DNA of 64,000 nt, from assembly GCF_001648555.1 (NCBI RefSeq), contig NZ_LQXM01000029.1, positions 496,001-560,000 of the forward strand. The letters are read 5' to 3'. Source of the DNA: Rossellomorea aquimaris TF-12 (lineage in GTDB: Bacteria > Bacillota > Bacilli > Bacillales > Bacillaceae_B). This document shows positions 44,605 to 54,830 of this stretch, piece by piece (position 1 is the first letter of the stretch; each line of letters opens with the position of its first letter). The notes under the pieces were generated by a model, which saw nothing but the letters and a program-made list of their open reading frames with translations, was not told the origin of the DNA and ran no database searches. The translations under genes and the position numbers were made by a program.

Positions 44605-46728
44605 TTATGCTTGATTTTGTTCTTCTTTTTCACGTTGTTCTTTTAATACAGCTTTTCTTGATAGGTTCACTCTTCCTTGATTATCGATATCCAATACCTT
44701 TACAAGGATTTCATCTCCAATGGCAACTACGTCTTCAACTTTACGAATACGTTCTTCTGCAATTTCAGAAATATGCACTAAGCCATCCTTACCACTGAAG
44801 ATTTCAACGAATGCACCAAATTTTTCAATACGCTTTACTTTACCAAGATACATTTGGCCAGGTTCAACTTCTCTAACAATATCTTCTATTGTTTTCTTAG
44901 CAACCTTGTTCATCTCATCATCAATAGAAGAGATGAAAATTGTTCCATCTTGTTCGATGTCAATTTTAACTCCTGTTTCATCAATGATCTTGTTAATCTG
45001 TTTACCACTTGGTCCAATTACATCACGAATCTTATCTGGTTTAATATGCATCGTTAATATTTTTGGTGCATATTTTGAAAGGGTTGATCTTGATTCACCG
45101 ATTGTCGCTAACATGCTCTCTAGAATTTGCATTCTACCCTTTTTCGCTTGTTGAAGAGCTTCTTCCAGAATTTCACGTGATAAACCATCTATCTTAATAT
45201 CCATTTGAAGAGCGGTAACTCCATTTGAAGTACCTGCAACTTTAAAGTCCATATCCCCTAAATGGTCTTCCATTCCTTGAATGTCCGTTAAGATTGAGTA
45301 ATTTTCTCCAGATTTTATAAGACCCATTGCAATACCAGCTACTGGCGCTTTAATAGGTACACCTGCGTCCATCATGGCTAATGTACTTGCACAGATACTT
45401 GCTTGAGAAGTAGACCCATTTGATTCAAGTACTTCAGAAACAAGACGCATAGTATATGGAAAATCCTTCTCATTAGGAATAACTGGATCTAATGCTCTCT
45501 CTCCTAATGCTCCATGTCCAATTTCACGGCGGCCTGGTCCTCGGATTGGTCCAGTTTCTCCTACACTAAATTGTGGGAAATTGTAATGATGCATAAAGCG
45601 TTTAGATTCTTCAATACCTAGTCCATCAAGAACTTGCACATCGCCTAAGGCACCTAGGGTACAAATACTTAAAGCTTGTGTTTGTCCACGAGTAAAGAGT
45701 CCAGATCCATGGGTTCTAGGCAGTAACCCTACTTCAGAAGAAAGAGGTCGAATTTCATCTACTTTACGACCATCAGGACGAACTTTATCTTCAGTAATAA
45801 GGCGACGCACTTCATTTTTCACTAGCTTGTCTAACACTTTTTTCACTTGCTTAAGTGAATCATCATCCGCTTCTTTCTCTTCTTCGAAATGAGTAATGAC
45901 ATTATTCTTTACAGCTTTTATTGCTTCTTCACGAGCATGCTTCTCTTGAACTTGAATAGCTGGGATTAATTCACTTTCACATAGTGAGCGAACTTCAGCT
46001 TCAATCGTTGCATCAAGCTCAAAAAGTTTGATTTCTGTTTTTTCTTTACCTACTTTTGCAACAATTTCTTCTTGGAACGAAACTAACCGCTTAATTTCCT
46101 CATGTCCAAACATGATTGCTTCAAGCATAGTTTCTTCCGGCACTTCATTTGCACCGGCTTCGACCATATTAATGGCATCCTTTGTACCGGCAACAGATAA
46201 ATGAATTTCACTTTTCTCCAATTGTTCAACAGAAGGATTAATAATGAATTCTCCATCCACAAGTCCAACAATAACCCCAGCTATTGGGCCTTCAAACGGT
46301 ATATCAGAAACTGATAGTGCTAATGATGAACCAAACATAGCTGCCATTTCAGATGAACAGTTTTGATCCACACTCATTACCATACTAATAACTTGTACTT
46401 CATTTCGGAATCCGTCAGCGAATAATGGACGAATAGGGCGATCGATTAAACGACTTGCCAAGATTGCCTTTTCACTAGGGCGTCCCTCACGCTTAATAAA
46501 GCCACCAGGTATTTTACCTACTGCATATAATCTTTCCTCGTAGTTTACTGTTAGTGGGAAGAAATCGAGTGGTTTTGGTTCTTTTGAAGCTGTCGCACTA
46601 CTTAATACTGCAGTATCTCCATAACGAATTAATACTGCTCCATTTGCTTGTTTGGCTAATTGGCCAACCTCGACCGTCAATTCTCTTCCGGCCCAATCAA
46701 TGGAAAAGGTTTGTTTAGTTTGTTCCAT
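44605..46728 (-). CDS. pnp: Polyribonucleotide nucleotidyltransferase (PNPase)
   Basis: Phosphate-dependent 3'-to-5' exoribonuclease, 707 residues, the main 3' exonuclease of Bacilli. Two RNase PH domains (starting [11 protein letters not shown] and near [13 protein letters not shown]), then KH ([16 protein letters not shown]) and S1 ([17 protein letters not shown]) domains. ATG after GAGGGGTACACGTT. It lies downstream of rpsO with a terminator between, so it must have its own promoter in the 384-base gap. Confidence 0.97.
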   Translation of the reverse strand: MEQTKQTFSIDWAGRELTVEVGQLAKQANGAVLIRYGDTAVLSSATASKEPKPLDFFPLTVNYEERLYAVGKIPGGFIKREGRPSEKAILASRLIDRPIRPLFADGFRNEVQVISMVMSVDQNCSSEMAAMFGSSLALSVSDIPFEGPIAGVIVGLVDGEFIINPSVEQLEKSEIHLSVAGTKDAINMVEAGANEVPEETMLEAIMFGHEEIKRLVSFQEEIVAKVGKEKTEIKLFELDATIEAEVRSLCESELIPAIQVQEKHAREEAIKAVKNNVITHFEEEKEADDDSLKQVKKVLDKLVKNEVRRLITEDKVRPDGRKVDEIRPLSSEVGLLPRTHGSGLFTRGQTQALSICTLGALGDVQVLDGLGIEESKRFMHHYNFPQFSVGETGPIRGPGRREIGHGALGERALDPVIPNEKDFPYTMRLVSEVLESNGSTSQASICASTLAMMDAGVPIKAPVAGIAMGLIKSGENYSILTDIQGMEDHLGDMDFKVAGTSNGVTALQMDIKIDGLSREILEEALQQAKKGRMQILESMLATIGESRSTLSKYAPKILTMHIKPDKIRDVIGPSGKQINKIIDETGVKIDIEQDGTIFISSIDDEMNKVAKKTIEDIVREVEPGQMYLGKVKRIEKFGAFVEIFSGKDGLVHISEIAEERIRKVEDVVAIGDEILVKVLDIDNQGRVNLSRKAVLKEQREKEEQNQA

Positions 46729-47080
46729 AACGTGTACCCCTCTCTTTATACATCACTTAAAGGGCATCGGCTGAACCTTACCCGTATAATAAAAATCATT
46801 TTAATAATCTATATCATGCACTATGGTGCTGTTATATTCATTGAAATTACCGCATTTCGAACCATAATTGGGGGCTGACTCCCAAAATTAACTAATAAAG
46901 CTTTTTTATGAAAATATTTTTTCACCATTTCATTTAAAAGGAGACTTCCGTTTTTCTTTATATTATGTATTGTAGACAAAAACAGAAAGAATGAATACGT
47001 TTTGTTACAATTTCCAGATTAAATTTGCGAAATTAAATGGGGAATCATACAAAGATTTCCACTTTTAAAAACTAAAGAAA
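46729..47080 (-). other. Leader region of pnp
   Basis: No gene is seen here. Two short hairpins are visible: GCAC/GTGC at 46818-46829 and TTGGG/CCCAA at 46868-46885. A promoter for pnp is expected but no convincing hexamer pair was found. PNPase of E. coli is autoregulated through its leader, and whether these hairpins serve a similar purpose is unknown. Confidence 0.4.
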
Positions 47081-47101
47081 AAGCGGGAAAGATTCCCGCT
47101 T
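47081..47101 (-). terminator. Terminator after rpsO
   Basis: AAGCGGGAA and TTCCCGCTT pair perfectly around three bases. On the minus strand TTTCTTTAG follows. Confidence 0.85.
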
Positions 47102-47112
47102 CCTTTGTCTGT

Positions 47113-47382
47113 TTATCGACGTAAACCTAATTTGTTAATTAAATCACGGTAGCGTTGTACATCTTTCTTACGTAGGTAAGATAATAGATTACGACGGTGA
47201 CCTACCATTTTAAGAAGACCGCGACGAGAGTGGTGGTCTTTCTTATGAACGCGTAAATGATCGTTCAGATTGTTAATTTCTTCAGTTAGGACAGCAATTT
47301 GAACTTCTGGAGATCCAGTATCGTTCTCATGTACTTTGTATTCACTGATAAGCTCGTTTTTACGTTCTTTAGTGATAGCCAT
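47113..47382 (-). CDS. rpsO: 30S ribosomal protein S15
   Basis: Small-subunit primary-binding protein for 16S rRNA; 89 residues, the usual length. Contains [20 protein letters not shown] and [15 protein letters not shown]. The ATG at 47382 follows AGGAGGTGAAAAGG; an ATG three codons upstream overlaps that ribosome site. Has its own promoter and a structured leader, and a terminator separates it from pnp. Confidence 0.98.
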   Translation of the reverse strand: MAITKERKNELISEYKVHENDTGSPEVQIAVLTEEINNLNDHLRVHKKDHHSRRGLLKMVGHRRNLLSYLRKKDVQRYRDLINKLGLRR

Positions 47383-47474
47383 CCTTTTCACCTCCTAATA
47401 ATTTCTTTCAAATCCCCTGTTACTGAGCAGCCGTTGGTGAATCGTGATGCCAAGCAAAGGTTCATTTCATACGC
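47383..47474 (-). promoter_or_regulatory. Possible S15 autoregulatory leader
   Basis: About 90 bases of leader between the rpsO promoter and start. The part GCTTGGCATCACG, then TTCACCAACGGCTGC, allows a TTGG/CCAA stem and neighbouring short stems. Bacilli regulate rpsO by S15 binding to its leader; whether this sequence forms that RNA is an inference. Confidence 0.35.
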
Positions 47475-47479
47475 TATTT

Positions 47480-47508
47480 AGAATACTACTCTTTACGACA
47501 AAAATCAA
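47480..47508 (-). promoter_or_regulatory. Sigma-A promoter of rpsO
   Basis: On the minus strand TTGATT, 17 bases, TATTCT, about 100 bases upstream of the rpsO start, in the gap after ribF. Confidence 0.55.
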
Positions 47509-47517
47509 GTGCTAACA

Positions 47518-48462
47518 TCAAATTTCCGAAAAGTAGTGTATTGCTTCATCTTTATCCTTTTGTATTTGGGTAATTAATTCCTGAATCCCTGAAAATTTCA
47601 CTTCGTCCCTGATTCGATGATACCAGTCAACATACACTTCTTCTCCATAAATTGAAGTATGAAAATCGAAGATATGGACTTCGATAGACATTGAATACTC
47701 CTCTGGATTTTTGAAAGTAGGTTTATAGCCAATATTACATACCCCATTATACCATTGATCATGTATGTGGATTCTTACAGCATATACACCAACTTTAGGT
47801 GTTAAATAATCATCTGCCATTTCGATATTGGCAGTCGGAAAACCTATTTTCCGACCTCTTTTATCACCGTGGATGACTGTTCCTTTTATTCTATACGGTC
47901 TTCCAAGTAGTTCCTGAACCTTCATTACATTCCCTGATCTAAGATTTTCTCTAATTAAAGTAGAACTTACCTTAAAGTCTTGATCGGTTAATTCAGGTAT
48001 TGTTGTAGAAGTGAATGTATCTCTTGAATGAAATGGAAGAGTTTCCATGGTTCCTTTTCCTAATCGTCCGTAAGAATAATCAAAGCCAGCTATTACATGC
48101 AAGACATTCAGACCAATAATATATTGATCTACAAATTCCTGGGGCAACAGGCTTGCGAAGTCAGAAGTGAATCGAACAATAAATAAGTAATCCACTCCTA
48201 ATTCCTGCATGATTTCTTTCTTATCCTGAAGAGGGGTTATGTAATGGATATGTTTATGTTTATGACCTAATACAACAGATGGGTGAGGATCAAATGTCAT
48301 AACAGCACTATAGACATTAATATCTCTTGCCTTCTCTACTGCCGACTTAATGACCTCTTGATGCCCTTTGTGCACTCCATCAAAATATCCCAGTGCTAAC
48401 ACTAAAGGAGGAAATTCAGTTTTACTAATTGAATGTGGATGATGTAAAGTTATTACTTTCAC
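47518..48462 (-). CDS. ribF: Bifunctional riboflavin kinase/FAD synthetase
   Basis: Makes FMN and FAD from riboflavin; 314 residues. The N-terminal nucleotidyltransferase domain shows GYFDGVHKGHQEV, and the C-terminal kinase domain shows RGRKIGFPTANIEM. GTG start after AGGTGAAATACT. Last gene of the nusA-infB operon, 18 bases after truB. In B. subtilis it is called ribC and FMN made by it feeds the FMN riboswitches. Confidence 0.95.
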   Translation of the reverse strand: MKVITLHHPHSISKTEFPPLVLALGYFDGVHKGHQEVIKSAVEKARDINVYSAVMTFDPHPSVVLGHKHKHIHYITPLQDKKEIMQELGVDYLFIVRFTSDFASLLPQEFVDQYIIGLNVLHVIAGFDYSYGRLGKGTMETLPFHSRDTFTSTTIPELTDQDFKVSSTLIRENLRSGNVMKVQELLGRPYRIKGTVIHGDKRGRKIGFPTANIEMADDYLTPKVGVYAVRIHIHDQWYNGVCNIGYKPTFKNPEEYSMSIEVHIFDFHTSIYGEEVYVDWYHRIRDEVKFSGIQELITQIQKDKDEAIHYFSEI

Positions 48463-48480
48463 AGTATTTCACCTTTTTCA

Positions 48481-49389
48481 CTAGTCGTTGAAAAGCACTT
48501 TAACAGGTTTAATTATCCCTTGTTTGTCTGGATGACGCTGATAAATAGCAATGGCCTTCCCTTCATACTCCATTACTACTTCTACGCTCTGTGGCCAATC
48601 CTCAGGCTCTTCCAAGCGTGCTCCGTTCTTCACTTTCTCTGCTAATGTATCATTAATTACCCTTTTCGGCAAATGTAAAAGTCCCAATTCTAAAGGCAGT
48701 AAAAGTCTTTCAGGATTCTCATTTTGAACATATTCTTCAATTTGTTCTAAGGTTAAACAATCTTCGCTAGTAAAACTTGCAGATTGGGTTCTGGTAAGTG
48801 CTGACATATGGGCTGGGTACCCTAATCGCCTGCCAATTTCAACAGCAAGCGTTCTTACATAGGTCCCCTTACTGCAAGAAACTTTAAATGTAAATGAGAC
48901 ATTTTCACCCTTCAATTCTTGCCAATCTTCAAGTAATTCGAGACTGTGTATTTGCACCTTCCTTGATGGTCTTTCTACTTCAATTCCTTTTCTTGCATAC
49001 TCATATAATCTTTTCCCGTTCACTTTCACAGCTGAAAACATAGGAGGTGTTTGAATAATCTCACCTGTTAATTCTTTTAATATTGCTTCAATCTCATCTC
49101 TACTTATGGTACCCTCTATTCTCTTCTCCTCAACTCTCTCTCCCCAGGCATCCTCAGTCGTTGTGGAAAAGCCTAATGTCACTTCTCCTTCATAGGTCTT
49201 TCCTGAAGAGGTTATGTAATCAGCAATTTTTGTAGCACGTCCGATGCATATAGGTAAGACTCCAGATACTTCTGGGTCAAGTGTTCCGGTATGTCCTACT
49301 TTTTTTGTTTTTAGGAGCTTTCTTAATTTAAAAACGCAATCATGGGAGGTCATGCCTCTTGGTTTCCATAAGGGTAAGATCCCGTTCAT
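48481..49389 (-). CDS. truB: tRNA pseudouridine(55) synthase
   Basis: Converts U55 in the T loop of tRNAs; 302 residues. Motif KPRGMTSHDCV and the catalytic Asp in GHTGTLDPEVSG are clear, with a C-terminal PUA-like part. ATG after GGAGGTATTATAA. Follows rbfA across a 104-base gap containing a hairpin. Confidence 0.96.
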   Translation of the reverse strand: MNGILPLWKPRGMTSHDCVFKLRKLLKTKKVGHTGTLDPEVSGVLPICIGRATKIADYITSSGKTYEGEVTLGFSTTTEDAWGERVEEKRIEGTISRDEIEAILKELTGEIIQTPPMFSAVKVNGKRLYEYARKGIEVERPSRKVQIHSLELLEDWQELKGENVSFTFKVSCSKGTYVRTLAVEIGRRLGYPAHMSALTRTQSASFTSEDCLTLEQIEEYVQNENPERLLLPLELGLLHLPKRVINDTLAEKVKNGARLEEPEDWPQSVEVVMEYEGKAIAIYQRHPDKQGIIKPVKVLFND

Positions 49390-49439
49390 TTATAATACCT
49401 CCAATTGTAGAGTGTCCTATTTTTATTTATTCTTAATGA

Positions 49440-49489
49440 GAAAGGACTGACCCTCCGGATTTGTTTCGCTCCATAGGATCAGTCCTTTC
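49440..49489 (-). terminator. Hairpin between rbfA and truB
   Basis: GAAAGGACTGA and TCAGTCCTTTC pair perfectly, with an inner TCC/GGA. On the minus strand TCATTAAG follows, without a good T run. It could be a partial terminator or a processing site inside the operon. Confidence 0.6.
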
Positions 49490-49492
49490 TTG

Positions 49493-49864
49493 TTACTCTT
49501 CTTTATCTTTTGATTCTTCTTGCGGATCATCTTGCACTTTACGAAGTAAAGTTTCAATATGATTTCCATAATCAATCGATTCATCAAACTCAAAAATAAT
49601 TTCAGGTGTTTTACGAAGTCGAACTCTTTGTCCTAACTCTGAACGTATGAATCCTTTTGCCTTCGCAAGACCCTTAAGTGTGTTCTCTCTTTGGTCTTCT
49701 CCACCTAGAACTGTAATGTATACCTTCGCCTGTTGCAAATCGCCAGATACTTCAACATCTGTAACAGTCACAAAGCCAATACGCGGGTCCTTTATTTTTC
49801 GTCCGATAATATCGCTGAGCTCTTTCTTCATTTGCTCGCCAACTCGATTCGCACGATGGCTCAT
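49493..49864 (-). CDS. rbfA: 30S ribosome-binding factor A
   Basis: Late 30S maturation factor with a KH-like fold; 123 residues. Family segments are [18 protein letters not shown] and [17 protein letters not shown]. The ATG at 49864 is chosen because AGGTGATATTG precedes it; an in-frame GTG nine bases earlier lies inside that ribosome site. Acidic C-terminal tail after about 110. Confidence 0.95.
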   Translation of the reverse strand: MSHRANRVGEQMKKELSDIIGRKIKDPRIGFVTVTDVEVSGDLQQAKVYITVLGGEDQRENTLKGLAKAKGFIRSELGQRVRLRKTPEIIFEFDESIDYGNHIETLLRKVQDDPQEESKDKEE

Positions 49865-49919
49865 CAATATCACCTCATAATTAAGTCTTTGCTAAAAAGT
49901 ATTGAAATGTGAGATTTGA

Positions 49920-50198
49920 CTAGAATGTTTCTCTTGTTGTTTCTAGTCTTTCCCACTCTGGAAAAGAATCGATGAACTTTAATGCATTTTCTATTTCTCT
50001 TTCACTGGCACCTTTAGTGGAAGCCACAGTAACTATGGCAATTCTTGTTCTCTGCCACACATCTTGATGATCAATTTCAGAAACAGCTACATTGTGTTTT
50101 TGTTTGAGTCTTGTAATGACTCTCTGTAAAACAGCTCTTTTTTCTTTTAAAGAGTGAGAATGATAAATCATACACTCACATTCAACATACGTGATCAT
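49920..50198 (-). CDS. ylxP: DUF503 family protein YlxP
   Basis: A 92-residue ferredoxin-like-fold protein of the DUF503 family, in the infB-rbfA interval of most Bacilli. Typical text is [20 protein letters not shown]. Possible role in ribosome assembly is only suggested by position. The ATG overlaps the infB stop by four bases, so translation is coupled. Confidence 0.92.
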   Translation of the reverse strand: MITYVECECMIYHSHSLKEKRAVLQRVITRLKQKHNVAVSEIDHQDVWQRTRIAIVTVASTKGASEREIENALKFIDSFPEWERLETTRETF

Positions 50199-52387
50199 TT
50201 ACGTTTAATTTCCTCCATAATAAAGGCTTCGATTACATCGCCTTCTTTAACATCATTAAAGTTCTTAATCGTAATACCACACTCATAGCCTCTTGCTACT
50301 TCTTTAGCATCATCTTTAAAACGTTTCAGGGCATCTAGCTCACCTTCAAAGATAACGATTCCGTCACGGATAAGGCGAACTCCACTATCACGAGAGATTT
50401 TCCCCTCTGTCACATAGCTTCCCGCAATTGTACCAACTTTAGACACTTTAAACGTTTGACGTACTTCTGCCTGACCGATGATTTTTTCTTCGAATTCAGG
50501 ATCTAGCATACCTTGCATTGCTGCCTCTATTTCTTCCATTACTTTATAGATAATGCGATGCAGACGTATTTCAACACCTTCAGCCTCGGCAGTACGTTTC
50601 GCGTTTACATCTGGACGTACGTTAAAGCCGATAACGATAGCATTGGAAGCAGAAGCAAGTGTGATATCAGATTCATTAATTGCTCCAACACCAGTATGAA
50701 TGATGCGGATATTTACACCTTCTACTTCAATTTTCAGTAATGAAGCGGCAAGAGCTTCCACAGAACCCTGTACATCAGCCTTTAGTACAAGATTTAAATC
50801 TTTCATTTCTCCTTGCTTCATTTGTTCGAATAGATTTTCCAGACTAACTTTGGATTTTTCTCCACGCTGAGCCTGTAGTGCTTGTGATGCACGGGATTCA
50901 CCTACAGAACGAGCTGTCTTTTCGTCTTCAAATACAACAAAACGATCTCCTGCTTGAGGAACGTCATTTAAACCTGTAATTTCAACTGGAGCAGATGGAC
51001 CAGCTTCTTTTACTCGACGCCCTAAGTCATTTACCATTGCACGAACGCGACCAAAAGTATTTCCTACAACGATAGGGTCTCCAACTTTTAACGTTCCGTT
51101 CTGAACAAGAAGCGTTGCAACTGATCCACGACCTTTATCTAATTGTGCTTCAATTACAGTACCCAAGGCAGGACGATTTGGATTCGCTTTAAGTTCCTCG
51201 ACTTCACTTACAAGGACAATCATCTCAAGTAAATTATCAATTCCTTCACCTGATAATGCAGAAAGAGGAACGAAAATAGTATCCCCACCCCACGCTTCAG
51301 GAACAAGTTCATATTCAGTTAGTTCCTGCATAACACGATCAGGGTTAGCCGCTTCCTTATCCATTTTGTTAACGGCGATGATGATTGGAACCTCAGCAGC
51401 TTTAGCATGATTAATGGCTTCAACCGTTTGAGGCATTACACCATCATCTGCAGCAACAACGATAATAGCTATATCAGTTACTTGAGCACCACGGGCACGC
51501 ATAGTTGTGAATGCAGCATGTCCAGGAGTATCAAGGAAAGTGATTTTCTTTCCATCTTCTTCTACTTGATACGCACCAATATGCTGAGTGATTCCACCCG
51601 CTTCACCGGCAGTTACTTTAGTGTTTCGAATGGAGTCCAGTAGGGTTGTTTTACCATGGTCTACGTGCCCCATAATCGTAACAACAGATGGACGTTCTTC
51701 AACTTGCTCTTCTGAATCTTCAGTGAAGTATACTTCAAGATCCGTAGCATCTACTCTGATCTCTTCTTCCACTTCTACACCGTATTCTCCAGCAATTAAT
51801 TCAATTGAATCTTTATCCAGCTCTTGATTGATTGTTGCCATAACACCAAGCATGAAAAGCTTCTTGATAATTTCTGAAGGTTCTTTGTGTAATTTTTTTG
51901 CAAGTTCAGATACCGTTAAAGAATCTGTAAATGTTATTTTAGAAGGAAGTTCCTTTTTCTTAGCCGGCTGTTGTTGTTGAGGAGCCTGCTTAACATTTTT
52001 ATTGTTTTTGTTATTTTTACTATTATTGTTTTTATTATTTTTGTTGTTCTTGTTGTTATTATTGAAGACCTTTTTCTCCTTTGATTGGTGCTGTTGTTCG
52101 TGTTTTTTACCCTCACGACTTTTGGGTGCTGTTTTTACTTTTACAGTATTTGGTGACTCATCTTCTTTTACTGATTTTGATTTAGAATCATTTGAAGCAG
52201 TTTTCGTTCCTTGCGCTTTAGAGTTAGAATCACCCTTAAACATGGAATCTAGTTTTGTTACAGTTTCATCTTCTATTGTTGCCATATGGTTTGATACCTC
52301 AATATTCAATTGCTTTAATTTTGCGATAACATCTTTACTTGAAACGTTATATTTTTTTGCATATTCATAAACACGCATCTTGCTCAT
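50195..52387 (-). CDS. infB: Translation initiation factor IF-2
   Basis: GTPase that places initiator tRNA on the 30S subunit; 730 residues. N-terminal IF2N domains (1-50 and about 150-200) are joined by a low-complexity linker with an Asn/Lys tract at 109-131. The G domain has GHVDHGKTT (240-248), DTPGHAAF and NKMD. Domains II-IV follow. ATG after TGGGGGTGAACAT. 20 bases after ylxQ. Confidence 0.98.
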   Translation of the reverse strand: MSKMRVYEYAKKYNVSSKDVIAKLKQLNIEVSNHMATIEDETVTKLDSMFKGDSNSKAQGTKTASNDSKSKSVKEDESPNTVKVKTAPKSREGKKHEQQHQSKEKKVFNNNNKNNKNNKNNNSKNNKNNKNVKQAPQQQQPAKKKELPSKITFTDSLTVSELAKKLHKEPSEIIKKLFMLGVMATINQELDKDSIELIAGEYGVEVEEEIRVDATDLEVYFTEDSEEQVEERPSVVTIMGHVDHGKTTLLDSIRNTKVTAGEAGGITQHIGAYQVEEDGKKITFLDTPGHAAFTTMRARGAQVTDIAIIVVAADDGVMPQTVEAINHAKAAEVPIIIAVNKMDKEAANPDRVMQELTEYELVPEAWGGDTIFVPLSALSGEGIDNLLEMIVLVSEVEELKANPNRPALGTVIEAQLDKGRGSVATLLVQNGTLKVGDPIVVGNTFGRVRAMVNDLGRRVKEAGPSAPVEITGLNDVPQAGDRFVVFEDEKTARSVGESRASQALQAQRGEKSKVSLENLFEQMKQGEMKDLNLVLKADVQGSVEALAASLLKIEVEGVNIRIIHTGVGAINESDITLASASNAIVIGFNVRPDVNAKRTAEAEGVEIRLHRIIYKVMEEIEAAMQGMLDPEFEEKIIGQAEVRQTFKVSKVGTIAGSYVTEGKISRDSGVRLIRDGIVIFEGELDALKRFKDDAKEVARGYECGITIKNFNDVKEGDVIEAFIMEEIKRK
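51995..52063 (-). repeat. Asn/Lys codon repeat inside infB
   Basis: A stretch of 23 codons, nearly all AAT/AAC/AAA, encodes repeated NNK units in the IF-2 linker. Such tracts change length by slippage. It is AT-rich and in frame. Confidence 0.8.
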
Positions 52388-52407
52388 ATGTTCACCCCCA
52401 TTGAGAT

Positions 52408-52707
52408 TCAGAGCATTTCAGATAATTTATTGGCAAATCCTTCGTCAGAAAGAGCAACAACAACCCTTGCATCTTTTCCAATGGCATGCCCCAGCTCGTA
52501 CCTACTTTCTACAAACCGTACCGGTACATTAAAATACTTACACTTGTCCGTTACTTTTTTATAGGTATTTTTGGACGCATCATTTGAAAGGATTACAAGC
52601 TTTGCTTTTCCACTTCGAACTTCCTTAATTACTAGTTCTTCACCTGAAATAATCTTTCTTGCTCGAGTCGCCAATCCTAAAAGTGACATCCAACGATTTT
52701 GATTCAT
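52408..52707 (-). CDS. ylxQ: L7Ae-family ribosomal protein YlxQ
   Basis: A 99-residue RNA-binding protein of the L7Ae/L30e/S12e family (K-turn binder). It opens [22 protein letters not shown]. subtilis YlxQ (also RplGA) is reported to bind K-turns, with no essential function known. ATG after AAAAGGAGTAACG, which lies inside the end of ylxR. Confidence 0.92.
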   Translation of the reverse strand: MNQNRWMSLLGLATRARKIISGEELVIKEVRSGKAKLVILSNDASKNTYKKVTDKCKYFNVPVRFVESRYELGHAIGKDARVVVALSDEGFANKLSEML

Positions 52708-52717
52708 ACGCTAAACG

Positions 52718-52987
52718 TTACTCCTTTTCCACAAGGCTAATCAATTCATCATATAGAGATTCATCTATTTTCGCTTGTAATTGATTGGCTAAAGTATTCT
52801 TTTTTTTCGCTTGTAAAATGACATCCTTATCTTTTGAAAGATAGGCACCACGTCCTGATTTTTTACCGGTAGGATCTATGGAAACCTCTCCTTCTTTAGA
52901 TCGAACGATTCGAATCATTTCTTTCTTAGGTTTCATTTCTCCGGTTGCTACGCATTTGCGCAATGGAATTTTTTTATTAGCTCCCAT
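52718..52987 (-). CDS. rnpM: RNase P modulator RnpM (YlxR)
   Basis: An 89-residue YlxR-family RNA-binding protein, reported in B. subtilis to bind RNase P RNA and reduce its activity. Signature text is RKCVATGEMKPKKEMIRIVR and GRGAYLSKD. ATG after GGTGAGCTAATT. Lies 14 bases after nusA and 10 before ylxQ. Confidence 0.93.
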   Translation of the reverse strand: MGANKKIPLRKCVATGEMKPKKEMIRIVRSKEGEVSIDPTGKKSGRGAYLSKDKDVILQAKKKNTLANQLQAKIDESLYDELISLVEKE

Positions 52988-53001
52988 AATTAGCTCACCA
53001 C

Positions 53002-54138
53002 TTAATCTTGATTATCAAAATCAATATTTAAAGGTTCGTCCATATCATACTCTTCTTCCTTCTCGTCAGGTAAAAAGGAATCTTCGCGAGGATATAAACC
53101 TAATTCACGTGCATCTGCTTCACTTTTTATATCAATTTTCCAGTTGGTTAACTTGGCTGCAAGGCGTGCATTTTGACCACGTTTTCCAATAGCCAGTGAC
53201 AGCTGATAATCAGGAACAATGACTCTTGTCGCCTTTTCATCTTCATTCACTTGAACATCTAATACTTTAGATGGGCTTAATGCATTTGCTACGAATGTAA
53301 CAGGATCTTCAGACCATTGGACAATATCGATCTTTTCACCTTTTAACTCATTCACAATTGCCTGTACCCTAGCTCCCTTAGTTCCAACACATGCACCCAC
53401 TGGATCTACTTCTTCATTTTCAGCGTAAACAGAAATTTTAGAGCGATCTCCAGCTTCCCGTGCAACAGATTTGATTTCAACTGTTCCGTCGAAAATCTCA
53501 GGAACCTCAATTTCAAACAATCTCTTCAATAACCCTGGATGAGTTCTTGATACAAAGATTTGAGGACCTTTGGTTGTCTTTTCAACTTTTGTAATAAATA
53601 CTTTGATTCGGTCATGAGGCTTGTATGTTTCATTTGGCATTTGCTCACTAACCGGTAAAAGAGCTTCAATCTTTCCTAACGCCACATAAATGAAACGATT
53701 ATCTTGACGTTGAACAATACCTGTCATAATATCTTCTTCACGGTCAACAAATTCAGAATAAATAATTCCTCTTTCTGCTTCACGTACACGTTGAGTGACT
53801 ACTTGCTTAGCCGTTTGAGCAGCAATACGACCGAAATCCTTCGGAGTAACTTCTAACTCGACTACGTCGCCTACTTCATAACTTGGATTGATTTCTCCAG
53901 CATCTTCAACTGAGATTTCAAGACGGGAGTCAAAAACCTCATCTACTACTTCCTTACGAGCAAAAACTCTCATAGTACCTGTATCTAGGTTAAGGTCTAC
54001 ACGGACGTTTTGTGCCTGATTAAAGTTACGTTTATATGCTGAAACTAACGCAGCTTCAATTGCTTCAATAATGACATCTCTAGCGATGCCTTTCTCTTTC
54101 TCCAAAAAAGTAAGAGCATCTAATAACTGAGTGCTCAT
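53002..54138 (-). CDS. nusA: Transcription termination/antitermination protein NusA
   Basis: RNA polymerase-associated elongation and pausing factor; 378 residues. N-terminal polymerase-binding domain, S1 (about 135-200), KH1 (AREAGDRSKISVYA, GACVGTKGARVQAIVNEL) and KH2 (YQLSLAIGKRGQNARLAA), then an acidic tail; no extra C-terminal AR domains, as is normal in Bacilli. ATG after AAGGGGGATGACACCAAC. Second gene of the operon. Confidence 0.97.
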   Translation of the reverse strand: MSTQLLDALTFLEKEKGIARDVIIEAIEAALVSAYKRNFNQAQNVRVDLNLDTGTMRVFARKEVVDEVFDSRLEISVEDAGEINPSYEVGDVVELEVTPKDFGRIAAQTAKQVVTQRVREAERGIIYSEFVDREEDIMTGIVQRQDNRFIYVALGKIEALLPVSEQMPNETYKPHDRIKVFITKVEKTTKGPQIFVSRTHPGLLKRLFEIEVPEIFDGTVEIKSVAREAGDRSKISVYAENEEVDPVGACVGTKGARVQAIVNELKGEKIDIVQWSEDPVTFVANALSPSKVLDVQVNEDEKATRVIVPDYQLSLAIGKRGQNARLAAKLTNWKIDIKSEADARELGLYPREDSFLPDEKEEEYDMDEPLNIDFDNQD

Positions 54139-54176
54139 GTTGGTGTCATCCCCCTTCTTAGTGCGGTTATTCCCTA

Positions 54177-54644
54177 TTAAAATGTAACAGCTAATCTTAC
54201 AATAGCTATTTTATCTGTTGGAATTTCAACCTTCTTTTTTCTTGTTTTAATTGTTACTTCAAGTTGTAATTGTTCTGAAGTGTAGGAAAGAAGTGTACCT
54301 TCAAAAGCTTTTTCACCGTTTAATGGTTCATACGTTTTTACAAATACGTTTTTACCAATAGCTTTTTCAAAGTCCTTATCATTTTTCAAAGGACGTTCAG
54401 CTCCAGGCGAAGAAACCTCAAGAAAATAATTGTGAGGAATTGGATCGAGTTCATCTAGTTTTTCACCTAAGCGCTCACTTACTATTCCGCATTCTTCAAT
54501 GTCAACACCTTGATCCTTATCAATAAATACGCGAAGAAACCAATTGGATCCTTCTTTTACGTATTCCATATCAATTAGTTCTAATGACATGTCTTCTAAG
54601 ATTGGTGTAACAAGTTCTTCTACGAGTGTTGTTATTTTGCTCAT
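54177..54644 (-). CDS. rimP: Ribosome maturation factor RimP
   Basis: Early 30S assembly factor; 155 residues with N-terminal ([20 protein letters not shown]) and C-terminal (Sm-like) domains and [11 protein letters not shown] between. The ATG at 54644 follows CAGGAGGTAAGT; the longer frame has no ribosome site. First gene of the nusA-infB operon; a small TCTTG/CAAGA hairpin lies in its leader at about 54668-54682. Confidence 0.96.
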   Translation of the reverse strand: MSKITTLVEELVTPILEDMSLELIDMEYVKEGSNWFLRVFIDKDQGVDIEECGIVSERLGEKLDELDPIPHNYFLEVSSPGAERPLKNDKDFEKAIGKNVFVKTYEPLNGEKAFEGTLLSYTSEQLQLEVTIKTRKKKVEIPTDKIAIVRLAVTF

Positions 54645-54721
54645 ACTTACCTCCTGGTTTATATGAAAATCTTGCACCAAGACTAGAAATATTAGTTCAA
54701 AAAATCTCCATGTAATAACGA

Positions 54722-54746
54722 AAGAGTGGGGTGCGACCCCACTCTT
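54722..54746 (-). terminator. Terminator after polC
   Basis: AAGAGTGGGGT and ACCCCACTCTT pair perfectly around three bases. On the minus strand TCGTTATTAC follows, so the tail is weak but the stem is very stable. Confidence 0.75.
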
Positions 54747-54830
54747 CTAACTTTAGAGCTATCTTTAGTATTTCCAATAAAAATATACCATAATCATCAT
54801 TTTTATGCAAACAATTCCCTTGACAGTAGG

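Noticed and set aside
46660..46878. 72-codon plus-strand frame at the start of pnp
   Set aside because: It begins antisense to pnp and runs into its leader; no ribosome site.
51995..52063. CRISPR-like or tandem non-coding repeat
   Set aside because: The repeat is an in-frame Asn/Lys codon tract within infB, with no spacers.
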